Below are positions 11,071-22,085 of a stretch of DNA of 64,000 nt, one piece after another. Source of the DNA: Hypericum androsaemum (lineage: Eukaryota > Streptophyta > Magnoliopsida > Malpighiales > Hypericaceae); contig OZ023182.1 in the NCBI GenBank assembly GCA_963995505.1, positions 18,679,619 to 18,743,618 on the forward strand, written 5' to 3'. How positions within the stretch are numbered: position 1 is the first letter of the stretch; each line of letters starts with the position of its first letter. Below the pieces are notes generated by a model. The model was not told the DNA's origin, ran no database searches, and was given only the letters and a program-made list of their open reading frames with translations. Both the position numbers and the translations under genes were made by a program.

Positions 11071-11283
11071 TATTTTTCACATCATTAAACTGTACAGTTG
11101 CAAGGGAGATAGAGGGAGGAGAGAGAGTGATAATTTGGAAAAAAATATTTGGGATTATTTTGAAAATACAATTTGTTTTAAAAAACTATGATGGGAGGTG
11201 CACGTCATCAGCAAAATTTGATAGGATGGAAAATATTTGATTCAATTTTATACGTTTTAAATTATATAATATTCATACAAGGA

Positions 11284-11707
11284 CCCCAGGTGGAATACGT
11301 CAACAACAGATGAGACAATCACATATGACAAGGACGCCGTCAACTACCAGCTACCCTGGGCAGTTATGAGCACGGCGGTGACACCAGCCGACCCCAGCGA
11401 GCCCCTGGCCGTAAGCTTCTCCGACCCCGACTGTACGCGGGAGTTGTACGTGTACGCCGAGCTCAGGGAGCCTGTCGCCGGCGAGAACCGCATCTTGAGG
11501 TTCGAAGTGGAGGGTTCTGACACTGTGTGGACTTGGGAAACGCCTCGTTATCTAGCCGCCTACACGCTCAACTTGACTCGCGGAGCTAATGCTTCGGGAA
11601 CATGCGAGTTTAAGATCTCTATGGGCGAAGAAGCCACGCTGCCACCTTGCTGCAAGTTCTATTTTCCGGTCAAGGACACCCTACTGACGGAGCAAGCAGA
11701 CGGTACT
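11284..11707 (+). pseudogene. Malectin-like receptor-kinase exon fragment
   Basis: This encodes the C-terminal part of a malectin-like domain (RELYVY, WETPRYLAAYTLN, LTRGANASGTCEFKIS, DTLLTEQAD), ending beside a GT at 11701. It is the inverted paralog of the exon at 48784-49270. It starts abruptly inside the exon at the WNTS block, so the 5' part and splice acceptor are missing. Compared with its partner it lacks a few residues in at least two places (after ELYVY; before the PP-CC block) without losing frame. It retains CAA where the partner has a TAA stop. No kinase exons follow: after 11755 the sequence matches the SPH downstream region. A dead fragment. Confidence 0.85.
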
Positions 11708-11754
11708 TGAAGCAGTTCACTTTCGGATTTTATATGGAGATACTAACTTTCGGA

Positions 11755-12450
11755 TTTTGATCTTTTTTAGTATTCATTTATCTATATAACTTGTCTACTA
11801 ACTTTCTCTCGGTATTTTTGTTTTAACGTGATCAAGTTGGTATGGTATTATATCAATGATCACTGAACTTTAGTAATTTTTAGTTCATTGTTTTTTTGTA
11901 TATTGATAATCATTAAACTATCTAAATTGATTTTTTGGTGATCATCTTGGTACCGGATTTGGTCATGGAAGGTTTTTTTCAGGACGGTACTGGATGATCT
12001 ATTTGGTAGACCATGTTATCATAACCGAGTAGACCATTTTATCATAATTAGGTAAATTATTTTATCATAATCGGATAGAACATTTAATATATCCGTAGAC
12101 CATTTAACATAATCGGGTAGGCCATTTTAACATAATCAGGTAGACCATTTTATCATAATTGGATAGACCATTTTACCATAATTGGGTTGACCATTTTATC
12201 CAACCTCTTTTATCCAGGACGGTCCCGACTTATTCGGGACAGGCCCCGTGAAACCATTTTATCATAACTGGGTAGACCATTTTATCATTACTAGCTAAAC
12301 TAATTTATCATAATTGGGTAGATTATTTTATTATCCAGGACAGTCTTGACGCGTTTTATATGTCCAGTATCAAATCCAACCCCGATCATCCTAACAATTG
12401 TCCGGCCAAATTGGCCGAATTACAGATGTAAATATAATATCATGCCAAAA
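11755..12450. repeat. Block homologous to 28080-28310 (SPH downstream sequence)
   Basis: Shared blocks include CTTGTCTACTAA, AACGTGATCAAGTTGGTA, TTTTAGTTCATTG and CAATTGTCC. The two copies are collinear except for the 435-bp element at 11949-12383 in this one. It links the malectin fragment to a former SPH neighbourhood. From 12393 to 12937 I see no gene, only AT-rich sequence. Confidence 0.8.
11949..12383. mobile_element. MITE with internal tandem repeats, 435 bp, 9-bp target duplication
   Basis: The inverted ends GGTACCGGATTTGG and (reversed) GGGGTTGGATTTGATACTGG are related. Flanking GATCATCTT (11940-11948) and GATCATCCT (12384-12392) differ by one base. The uninterrupted site GATCATCCT is at 28230-28238 in the homologous block. 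Inside, a unit of about 22-24 bases (GTAGACCATTTTATCATAAT) is repeated about ten times. A related element lies at 20524-20857 in reverse. Confidence 0.85.
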
Positions 12451-13325
12451 AAACAAACACGAACATAAAAGCAACCTAATTAACTTTACTAACAAGAACA
12501 TAAATTTAACCCAATAAATTTTAGTTTACGTCGAATACTAGAAAACATGATACTTACCAAGTTTCGTTCACAATTGTCATTCTTGAATTGTTGACTTACT
12601 TCGATCAAAGTCAAAGAAAAAACATGCGCTAGATGGATGAATATATTAAGAGGAAGATGAGCATCCGCAAAAACCCTAAGAAAAATCCAATAGAATTAAT
12701 TAAAGCGACAGAGGATTGGGTTCAAGGGTAAAGCGAAGACGAAATAGGAAGAATCCAAAAGAAATAATCCAGAAGATGAAAATCGCTTGCAGTTGCCTTG
12801 GATTTTTTTATGAACATGGCAAATTTTGAATTGATTTAGGGGATTTTTTTTTACACTTTAAATAATAATTCGGCTATCGAAAATTGGGTTCAGTGATTAA
12901 TCACTTGATTAAAAAAATATCTGATTGATTAATTTTTGGGCAAATTATTCTCAGGTCTTTGGAGTTTGATTAAATCTTTGTTGTAGTCCCTGTAGTTTCG
13001 AAATCGAAACTTCGGTCCTCCTAGTTTGATTTTATTGAACTCTCAGATTCCTCACTAATATCATCATTCGATTCATTATATTTTAAAGATGGAAATTACT
13101 ATCATATCTTTCAAATAAAAAAAAGAAAATACATCTTCTTCTCCGACGTGATCCCCGGTCTTCTCCGATTGTTCTGTTATCTAACCGAAAAAGACACCAG
13201 TTCTTCGACGTCATCCACGTGCTGATCATGCTGAACAAGCCACCGTCCGCCCCACTCCCACCACCTGTGAAAAGATGTTGGTGATAATATATTTTTTTTA
13301 AAAGGGTTTCAATCACAGATGGATT

Positions 13326-15119
13326 TGTTTTGATCGGAGGGTTCAGTGTACTTGATTAGGATCTACGGCAATCGATGTAAGTGTTGGACACTTTTTCCGT
13401 AAGACGAGATTGCCCTGTATATTTTAGTGCGGTACGGGCTACGGCAATCGTCCCCAAGATACAACGACTGTTCGAGCATTTTCAAGAACGTTGCACACGT
13501 ATCTCTAAACTTTCGGGCGAACCCTTATATACCTAGAACTTTCGGACTGACTATTTGGAAGTGAAGAACGGGGGGAGAGGAGAAGACAACAATGCTTATG
13601 GAATGCACTTGCTGCTGGGATGGATTGCAAATGAGGGGAAGAGGCCTATTTATAGGCGCTGGAGGAGTGGCAGGCAGGCACACCGAAGGGGTGCGTCCGT
13701 TCGGCCAGCAGACTGGCTGGCTGGCTGCGCTCGTGGTCCTTTGGTGGCATTCTGGATCCTTCGAGGTGCGCTCAGACTATGGTGGCACTCCTTCACGAGG
13801 GATTTCGCAACTCTTCGGCCGTCTAGAAGTCTCCAGTACGTTCTAGCCCTTCGTGCCTCTTCGGTGGCCATCCTGGAAGGCGCTCGCAGCCCCTTGTCAC
13901 TTCGGTAGCTACGCATAAGGGTGAGCAAATGGGATCGGTATTCGGGATATCCCAAAATTATTTCGGTATTCGAGAGTTCGGGATCGGGAGTTCGGTATTC
14001 GGGAGTTAATTCGGTAAGGTTTTTGAGAAAATTTTGATAATTTCGGTATTCGGGATCGGTTCGGTATATACCGGTATTATTTTGGTAATACCAAAAATTC
14101 CAAAATACTAAAATAGAATTTTACCAACCTATATATATATATATATATATATATAATCACCCCCCACTCACAGATTACAGAACGCAACCCCCTCTTTTTT
14201 CTCCCTCTCCTTTTCTCCTTTCCTCTTTCCCCCTCTTCTCTCTTAATCAACAAGAAAACCAACCATTTTTCTTCTCCTTTAACCTACTCCGGCAAACCAC
14301 CACCACGAGACAGCGACCGGCGACCATCGTGGCCGCCCTCTTCCACCACGCTCCTCTCCTCTCTCTGACTTGTTCTAATTAGTGATTTTTTTTGACTTAG
14401 GGTTTCGTATTTTGGGGGTTTTGCAATAGATTGTGAGTTTGTGTCTAATTTAAGTTGATGCATGTCAATAGATTGTGAGTTGGTGTTCCTCTCAAGAAAA
14501 AAAGAGGTGAGGTTGAAGCGGTTTTGATTTAGAAAAGTAGGGTTTCGTTTAATTGTTTTTGCAAAATTTGGGATATTCGGGATTTTCGGGATAATCTCGA
14601 AATTATAATTCGGTATTCGGGATATCCCGAAATTATTTCGGTTCGGGATCGGGATGGATTTTTTTCGAATTTTGGTATTCGAGATTTTCGGTATTCGGTA
14701 TTCGGGATCGGGATATCCCGAATGCTCACCCCTAGCTACGCAGCTCTCTCCGGACTCTGGCAAAATACTTAAGGCTCCTCCAGCTCCTCGCGACGATGCG
14801 CACGTGCGAAGTGCCAAGCGCGCCATAAAGCGCCCATTGCAACCTGCGTCCAATGTGCCATGCGCACACGCGCGTGTGCCTGCTTATGCGCGGGTGCAGG
14901 CGCGTGCTCGTGCTCGGATGGTGCTACGCACCATCCTCGCCGCGGTCCGAGTTAGCTATTCTTCCATTTGGTCAACTCATTTCCTAGTCAACAAGGAGTT
15001 TCTCCTTATAAACTAGGAAATGTTGGTGCCACTTTCCAATGTGGGATTGCAATTTCCTTTTCCCTTTTGGGCCTCCCACTTTGGGCCTTTCCACTTTGGG
15101 CTCATTCATAAATCCAACA
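13326..15119 (-). repeat. 3' LTR of copia A with a nested hAT
   Basis: It runs TGTTGGATTT to GATCAAAACA on the minus strand. Removing the nested hAT leaves about 970 bases, the length of the LTRs of B and C. A TATA motif (GCCTATAAATAGG on minus) is at 13645-13656, at the same relative place as in B (51461) and C (61221). Confidence 0.85.
13916..14734. mobile_element. Non-autonomous hAT element, 819 bp, in the copia A 3' LTR
   Basis: Ends TAAGGGTGAGCA and (reversed) TAGGGGTGAGCA, with perfect 8-bp duplications GCTACGCA at 13908-13915 and 14735-14742. Subterminal regions are dense in GGTATTCGGGAT and GATATCCC repeats in both orientations. A TA run lies near 14131-14155. The middle (14160-14400) is pyrimidine rich, then has a GC-rich stretch (14295-14350) unlike the rest and possibly captured host DNA. 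No transposase. Confidence 0.9.
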
Positions 15120-15661
15120 TCCCCCACATGAGTGATGACCAATGCATGCAGACTCTAATCGAAAGTTCTGACGTGTTATTATTGCATCGAGACAGGTAGT
15201 TTGTGGCTTTGAACCTTCTCTAGTAATATGTTATCGAATTTACTTGCTGCTCGGTGAACGTGATGTCTTGAACCGTCAGCTTTTGGCATAAACCAAGATA
15301 ATAATATTTACACAATAATAACCCTAGTATATTTGGGTTCTCACGTTGTGTCTGTTTCGGCCATGGACCGTATCTTGGATTCATAAGTATTTTTTCCATT
15401 TGAAGTGACCTTACTTCACACTTACATAGGTGATCTCCTATCAGGAGTATCCTGCCATACTCTACCTTTATCAAGGTATAGGAATTATTAGAAGCGTAAT
15501 GCTTAACCTTACCACACCTCTGCAAGTTAACACATGGGCAGCTCCTGAGAATGAGATAGGTTCCAGGTGATTGACTGAACCCTCCATAACTTAGTTGTCT
15601 CATTGAACCAAGTTTGTGGGATCTCCACTCATCATGGTTGAGTTACCGTTATGGACGTTCT

Positions 15662-15955
15662 TTAGTGTGTGGATTTTAATCCCATTTTCCTTACTGCGTT
15701 GTACATTTGATCTCTATTGATTCCTTTCGTAAAAGGATCAGATAAGTTGTCCTTGGACTTTACGTAATTAACGGTGATCACCCCACTAGAGATCAACTGT
15801 CTAACAGTATTGTATCTCCGACGGATATGTCGAGACTTTCCGTTGTACATTGTACTTTGTGCTCTCCCGATTGCAGACATGCTATCACAATGTATCAATA
15901 CGGGAGGCACCAGTTTGCTCCAGCACAAAATATCCTCTAGGAGCTTCTGAGCCAT
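15662..15955 (-). pseudogene. Copia A RNase H
   Basis: About 97 codons of the C-terminal RNase H. IHCDSMSAI has the catalytic Asp, followed by SRHIRRRYNTVRQLI and the KSKDNLSDPFTKGI end typical of copia pol. The stretch 15129-15660 between this stop and the 3' LTR is the element's 3' untranslated part. A chance frame there (15220-15603) has no recognised domain. Confidence 0.85.
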
Positions 15956-16229
15956 TCAGCTTCTACTCCAGCTTTGTCTAATGCTATAAACTCCGACACC
16001 ATGGTGGATCGAGCTATGCATGTTTGTTTAGAGGACTTCCAAGACACATCTCCTCCTCCTATGGTGAATACGTATCCACTCGTGGATTTGGAGTCCTTAG
16101 TATCTGATATCCAGTTTGCGTCACTGTATCCTTCTAATACAGCTGGATATTTAGCATAATGTATGCCATGGTTTATGGTATATTTTAAATATCGTAAAAC
16201 CCTTTCCAGAGCTAGCCAGTGATCCTTCC

Positions 16230-17066
16230 CTAGATTACTTGTGAATCTACTAAGCTTACTAACTGAGTACCAATATCGGGACGTGTGCAGTTTGTTAAAT
16301 ACATCAAGCTCCCGATAATTTGTGCATACTTCAGTTGAGATACTAGGTCTCCTCGATTCTTGGCTAAGTGTAGATTCAAATCTACTGGAGTCTTAACCGG
16401 AGATTTGTCAAAAGCTTCAAATTTCTTGAGCACGCTTTCCATGTAGTGAGATTGCGTCAAAATAATTTCGTCAGCTTTCCTAGAGATTTTTATTCCTAGT
16501 ATGACGTCTGCCAGACCCATATCTTTCATGTGAAAGTGGTCCTTTAACATGTTCTTAGTTTTCACAATAACCTCTTTATTGCTTCCCATAATTAGTAAGT
16601 CATCTACGTAGAGACATACAATTATGTAAGCTTCAGGTGTGCCCTTAATGTAAACACATTTATCGCACTCATTGATCTTAAATCCATTCGACAGCATTGT
16701 CCTGTCAAATTTCTCGTGCCACTGTTTCGGCGCTTATTTTAGCCTGTATAGTGACTTGACTAGCCGACACACTTTATGCTCTTCACCGGGAGCCACAAAC
16801 CCTTCAGGTTGCTCCATGTATATCTCCTATTCCAGTTCTCCATTTAGGAAAGCTGTTTTTATGTCCATTTGGTAGATCTTGAGGTTATAGAGTACCGCAA
16901 CAGCTATGAGTACTCTAATTGATGTGATTCTTGTGACCGGTGAATACGTGTCAAAAAAATCATGTCCCTCTTTCTGTTTGAACCCCTTAGCTACTAATTG
17001 AGCTTTGTATTTTTTGATTGATCCATTAGCTTTGTATTTCCTTTTTAGGATCCACCTGCATCCCAA
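16230..17066 (-). pseudogene. Copia A reverse transcriptase
   Basis: The start GCRWILKRKYKANG leads to the QMDIKTAFLNGELE block (first catalytic Asp), then nonsense codons near 16826 and 16735, then the CLYVDDLLI motif with the YVDD active site near 16610 and the RPDIGTQL block near 16275. The frame is interrupted at least twice and truncated before RNase H, so no functional RT can be made. Confidence 0.85.
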
Positions 17067-17099
17067 AGGTTTGCAGCCCGGTGGGAGATCTACGATTTC

Positions 17100-17715
17100 T
17101 CACGTGTGGTTTTGCATAATGGATTCTATCTCACTATTGGTAGCTTTATTCCAGAGATGAGTATCTGGACTGGACAATGCCTCTTGGATTATCCTGGGTT
17201 CATCTTCTAATGCATAGGTTAGATAATCTGGACTAAAAGATTTGGTTACCTTCATCTGTTTACTGCGTCTAGGTTCATCATCTTCCTGATTTGACCCTTG
17301 TGTAGTCTCGTGAGCCCTTTTCTTTGAACTTCCTTCCTTTATTTCCTTATTAGGAAAGCTATTCTCAAAGAACGTCGTGTTCCTTGATTCTATGACCATT
17401 CCCATTTATCTCAGGGTTTTCAGATTTATGCACCAAAAATCGATAAGCACTACTATTTTGTGCATATCCGATAAAGATGCAATCAATAGTCTTGGGTCCT
17501 ATTCTCACCTGCTTAGGCTTAGGTATTTCGACCTTTGCTAGGCACCCCCACACTTTAAGGTAACCGTAGGAAGGCTTCCTTCCTTTCCATAGTTCATATG
17601 TAGTTTTATCCCTTTTCTTGTATGACAACTTGTTTAGAATGTGGTTAGCTGAGAGCACAGCTTCCCCCCACATGTTCTGGGGTAAGCCCGAGCTAATCAA
17701 CATAGCGTTCATCAT
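17100..17715 (-). pseudogene. Copia A integrase C-terminal part and RT linker
   Basis: Two overlapping open segments: the integrase end (SGLPQNMWGEAVLSANHILN, then GCLAKVEIPKPKQ and FIGYAQNSSAYRF) and the polar linker before RT (rich in Lys/Glu, ending with LWNKATNSEIES). They join through a frame change near 17365-17405. The 17716-17878 part between this and the upstream gag-protease-integrase frame corresponds to the catalytic Glu region and is frameshifted. Confidence 0.8.
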
Positions 17716-17878
17716 CTCCTTAAGAGTTTAATTTTTGCATTCAGCTTACGCCTTTCGATTGAGGTGAGTATGGAGCAGTCGTCTGATGAATAATGTCATG
17801 TTCTTGACAGAGTTCATCAAACAGAGCTACATATTCTCCCCCTCGATCACTTCGGATCATTTTGATTTTCACGCTGAG

Positions 17879-19447
17879 TTAATTTTCAACCTCATTCTTA
17901 TATCTCTTAAAGGCATCAAGAGCTTCGTCTTTGCCCTTTAGGAGATATACGTAACAGTATCTCGTACAATCATCGGTAAACATGATGAAGTATTTCTTCC
18001 CGCCTTTAGTTTGCACGTGTTTCATATCGCAAGTGTCTGTATGAATTAACTCTAAAGGCGTAGTACTTCTTTCCACCGAATGGAAAGGTGCTTTGGTCAT
18101 TTTAGCCTCCACACATACTTCACATTTATTGGATGGGTTGAACTCTAGATTTGGTAATAAATTTAAACTTACTAACTTTCTTAGCGAGTTTGAATTTACG
18201 TGTCCTAATCTACCATGCCATAAATTAGAACACTCGGCCAAGTAAGAAGAAGCGTTAACTTTATTTTTACCATTAAATGTGCGATGTACAGTTATTACAT
18301 TCATCTTAAACAGCCCCTTTTCTACATAACCCTTTCCTATGAATTGACCCATTTTGGTCAGTACAAACTTATCAGCCTCAAATACAAGCTTAAGACCGAC
18401 TTTGCTTAACAGTGAGCCAGAAACTAAGTTCTTGCGGATGTCTGGGACATGCAGCACATCCTTGAGGGTCAGCTCCTTTTCTGAGCTCAGCTTCAGGACC
18501 ACCTTACCCAGACCGATGATCTTAGATGTTGCAGAGTTTTCCATGAACAACTTTCGACTTGTGATCAAAATATAGTTTGAGAACATCTCCTTGTCCGAGC
18601 AGACGTGGCGGGTAGCTCCTGTATCCACGAACCACTCTCTCGGATTGTCCACCAGGTTGGCTTCAAATACCACGGCTGACAGATCCAGTTCGGACAAGTC
18701 TTCAGCCAGGTTAGCCTTTCCTTGGTCATCCTTCTTTGGCTGGCGACAGTCCTTAGCCATGTGGCCGGGTTTGCCGCAGTTGTAGCAGTCGCCCTTGATC
18801 TTCTTATTCTTTTTCTTCTTGGGCTCTTGCTTCTCCTGCTTATCCCCGAACTTCTTCCTCTTCTTGCCACCTTTTCTCTCGGTGAGGTGCACGGTGGTCT
18901 CAGAGTTGGCCTTGCCTTGCTTGACTTCGGACTTTCGGTTGTCTTCCTCGATCCTAAGTCTCACTATCAGGTCTTCTAGGCCCATGTCCTTCCTCTTGTG
19001 CTTGAGGTAGTTCTTGAAGTCCTTCCAGAGCGGGGGGAGCTTCTCGATCATCGCAGCTATTTGGAAGGACTCGCTGAGTTGCATCCCTTCGGCTTGGATT
19101 TCATGAAGGATCAGCTGCAACTCCTGCACTTGGTCGATGACCTTCTTGGAGTCCACCATCTTGAAGTTGAGGAATCGTCCGACGATGAATTTCTTCATCC
19201 CGGCATCCTCCGTTTTGTACTTCTTCTCGAGTGAACTCCACAACTCCTTAGCGGTCTTGGTTTCTGAGTAGACGTTGTAGAGTGTGTCGTCTAGTCCATT
19301 CAGGACGTAGTTCTGGCACAGGAAGTCGCTGTGATTCCACGCGTCGAGAGCTTTGATCTTCTGTTGATCTGTCTCGTTTTCCGCTATCTTCGGTGCTTCC
19401 TCTTTCAGGAATCGAACTAGGTTGAGCGTGGTCAAATAGAACGTCAT
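17879..19447 (-). pseudogene. Copia A gag, protease and N-terminal integrase
   Basis: A 522-codon open frame: gag ([15 protein letters not shown], then [12 protein letters not shown]), a basic stretch, the zinc knuckle [14 protein letters not shown], protease with [11 protein letters not shown], and the integrase zinc-binding region ([10 protein letters not shown] then CEVCVEAKM) running into DTCDMK. The usual ATG just after the 5' LTR, seen in B at 51793 and C at 61580, is missing: sequence near 19530 passes from the leader directly to the PGTxH segment. This is the longest uninterrupted part of A. Confidence 0.9.
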
Positions 19448-19568
19448 CTTTTGTTGCCACCTCTTGAACTTGGTACAGTTTAACTTCGCTAGCCTTTCGA
19501 CGTGGATAGTTCCTGGTACCGTTGTCAGTGCTACGGTGCTTGAAGTACACGAATTTCATCTTACGATT

Positions 19569-19994
19569 TATTGTGATCGGAGGGTTCGGTGTACTTGATT
19601 AGGATCTACGGCAGTCGAGGCAAGTGTTGGACACTTTCTCCGTAAGACGAGATTGTCCCGTATATTTCAGTGCGGTACGGGCTACGGCAATCGTCCCCAA
19701 GATACAACGATGATGCGCACGTGCGAAGTGCCAAGTGCACCACAAAGCGCCCATTGCGTCATACGCACATGCACATGCACGTGGGCGTGCTCGGATGGTG
19801 TAGCACCATCCTCGTCGCGGTCTGAGTTGGCTATCCTTCCATTTGGTCAACTCATTTCCTAGTCAATAAGGAGTTTCTCCTTATAAACTAGGAAATGATG
19901 GTGCCACTTTCCAATGTGGGATTGCAATTTTCTTTTCCCTTTTGGGCCTCCCACTTTGGGCCTTTCTACTTTGGGCTCATTCACAAATCCAACA
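19569..19994 (-). repeat. 5' LTR of copia A, internally deleted
   Basis: 426 bases, against about 970 for the full LTR. It lacks the section corresponding to 13475-14793 of the 3' LTR (minus the hAT), including the TATA region. The deletion joins at ACGA, present on both sides in the intact LTR, which suggests microhomology-mediated loss. Confidence 0.85.
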
Positions 19995-20523
19995 GGATTT
20001 AAATTGGTGAAATTTTATCCGGCAACGATTTGGAGCGCTGGCTTCTCCATTTCGAGTAGAAACCCTAACTCGGGAGGGAGGTTTCAAAAGCTTCCGCTAA
20101 GAAATTCTGGAACTGGGTTTCAATCGTTTAATTAGCCAGATGATTTTCTGGGTTTCACAACATGATTAACCTTTTTCAAGTGAGGTCCAGAAGGTCGCCG
20201 ACGTGTTTAATTACCGGAGAAGACAACTAATTTGCTAGAAGCTCGTCGGAGGACATAATTTTTTTTGTTTAATTTAAAGTAAGGGTATGATAATCATTTT
20301 CATGTTTAAAATATAATAAATCTAAAAATGACATCAGCGAAGGACCTCAGAATTTAATAAATCAAACAAGAGGGACCGAAGTTTTGATTTTAAAACAATA
20401 GAGACTAAAATAGTTATTTAAACAAACGGGGGAGTTGAGGGCAATTTGCCCTTAATTTTTTTATATGAAAAAGGTTGTTCCGACAACATGTAAGGAAATA
20501 TCAAAGGTTATTCCAACAGCACC

Positions 20524-20857
20524 GGGAGCGGATTTGGTCCTGGAAGGCCAAATTCAACCAGGACCGTCCTGGACAATTCAATGGTTGATTTAGTTATGAT
20601 TCAATGGTTCACTTAATTATGATTCAATAGTTTACCTAGTTATGATTCAATGGTCCATTTTTTCCGTCCCGGATAAATCGGGGTCCATCCCAGTTACCCA
20701 GTTACGATTCAATGGTTTACTCAGTTACGATTCAATGGTTTACTCAGTTACGATTCTCCCGTATTTCTGCATTTTTGCAAAATAGTTCCCACGTGTCATT
20801 CAATAAAAATTCTCCAGCACCGTGCTAGATTTGGCCTCCAGGACCAAATCCGGTCCC
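20524..20857. mobile_element. MITE related to 11949-12383, 334 bp
   Basis: Ends GGGAGCGGATTTGGTCCTGG and (reversed) GGGACCGGATTTGGTCCTGG. Flanks AACAGCACC and AATAACACC are compatible with an aged 9-bp duplication. Repeats of GATTCAATGGTTTACTCAG type, about 24 bases long, fill 20580-20760 and are the reverse complement family of those at 12 kb. Between 20858 and 21689 lies sequence shared with 36850-37390 (CTCTCCTCTCCAT, CATCCATGT, CCGGTATCG blocks) and no intact gene. Confidence 0.75.
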
Positions 20858-21689
20858 AATAACACCTAATATGAATTGACGGAAAATGAGTATAAACGAG
20901 CCAAAGAACCGAAGATTGTCTCTCCTCTCCATGAATAAACAAGGAGCGTGAGAAACATTTTCAAGCAAACTACCGCCAACTCACTACTTCTCTCATCCAT
21001 GTGATCGGCGGGAGTACAAGGCCTAGATTGTTGAAACCTTATTTGCCGGGAGTACACCCGTTAGCTTCTCTGGTGAGTAATTTTCAAAATTTTATTCGCC
21101 GTAATTGACGTGTGAAAGTCCAATGATACTATTATAAAGACGATCAAGTGACTGATTGACTTTTAAATCATGCCTTTAGCTTCCCTTTTGATTTCCTTGT
21201 GCTATTTCGCCCCCCAGAGTTGTATCCAAATCCTAGCCATGGATGGTAGAGACATTGGAACGTCCAGGCTAATTAAGTTGTATTTTTATTTCAACGTTAA
21301 ATGAAAGAGTGTTTAATACTCATCATTATCAAAAAAAAAATACAAGACTTAGATATTTTATTCTTGTCATCCGGTATCGGTTCATCTCACATCGTCCAGC
21401 ATAACTCTTAGGTACTTGAAACTTAAAAAGTTATGATATGTTTTAAGAGTTTTGGAAATTTACAAAATTCAAATTATAGAAAATGAAATAAATTTATGGA
21501 ATTTTTAAGAAATTACTTCTAAAAAATATTTAGGACATTTACTGAATCTATGCGCGATTCTATTCTTTTGATGATTCATATATTACTATTCCGCCAAATC
21601 AACTAATTTTTTCAATAAGACAACAGTTTGCAAACCTATATGAAATAAAATTGAAAATTATATACAGAATATTAATTCTGAAAAATATG

Positions 21690-22085
21690 AATATACCTGA
21701 CTTTTATTAACATTAAATTCGATATATAAATCTCCTAATGTGATAATACAATAAATATGCGTGACTTTAATGGAAAAAAAATCCATATATAAATCTCCTA
21801 ATTTGATAATACAATAAATGTACCTGACTTTTATGGAAAACAAATTCCATATATAAATCTCCTAATTCCATATATAAATCTCCTAATTTGATAATACCAT
21901 AAATATATCTGACTTTTATGGAAACAAATTCCATATATAAATCTCCAAACTTGGTAATACAGTAAATATACCAGACTTCTATGGAAAACAAATTCCATAT
22001 ATAGATCTCCAAATTTGATAATACAATAAATATATCTAACTTTTATGGAAAACAAATTCCATATATAAATTGACTTCATTCTAGG
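21690..22085. repeat. 64-bp minisatellite upstream of SPH copy 1
   Basis: About six imperfect copies of a 64-base unit containing CCATATATAAATCTCC, TTTGATAATACAATAAATAT and GACTTTTATGGAAAACAAA. The same array precedes SPH copy 3 (37390-37760), and a single degraded unit precedes copy 2 (about 32840-32930). Repeating reading frames on the minus strand are by-products. Confidence 0.9.

Larger units (their letters stand above)
9901..11707. repeat. Left arm of an inverted duplication (partner 48784-50830)
   Basis: Read in reverse complement, this segment follows 48784-50830: the AAAGAATTCACCTTTTGCTT block, the AATCCCAACCGGACTGGAT block, the ACTATGATGG...CATCAGC block and the malectin-like exon all recur in matching inverted order. 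The left arm has the foldback element at 10196-11070 that the right arm lacks. The right arm has the hAT at 50322-50614 and the TRIM at 49605-49946. The right arm ends exactly where the copia B LTR begins. Confidence 0.88.
13326..19994 (-). mobile_element. Ty1/copia element A, nested in the MITE
   Basis: Perfect 5-bp duplications GGATT lie at 13321-13325 and 19995-19999. Gene order on the minus strand is gag, protease, integrase, RT, RNase H, which defines copia. The 3' LTR is 13326-15119 (with a hAT inside) and the 5' LTR 19569-19994 (internally deleted). A purine tract GTGGGGGA abuts the 3' LTR at 15120-15128. The position after the 5' LTR does not carry the usual TGGTATCAGAGC primer site. 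All coding parts are interrupted. B (50831) and C (60489) are the same family. Confidence 0.93.
12938..20451. mobile_element. Mutator-type MITE split by copia A
   Basis: Left end GGGCAAATTATTCTCAGG (12938) and right end (reversed, from 20451) GGGCAAATTGCCCTCAAC begin imperfect inverted repeats of about 190 bases with matching order (AAACTTCGGTCC, GTTTGAT, TTATATTTTAAA). Nine-base duplications TTAATTTTT lie at 12929-12937 and 20452-20460. Without the copia A insertion the element would be about 840 bases. No transposase frame is seen, so it is non-autonomous. The interior has short GC-richer stretches at 13130-13270 and 20020-20250 that I do not recognise. Confidence 0.85.

Noticed and set aside
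15220..15603. 127-codon minus frame after copia A RNase H
   Set aside because: Lies in the 3' untranslated part of the element; no recognised domain.
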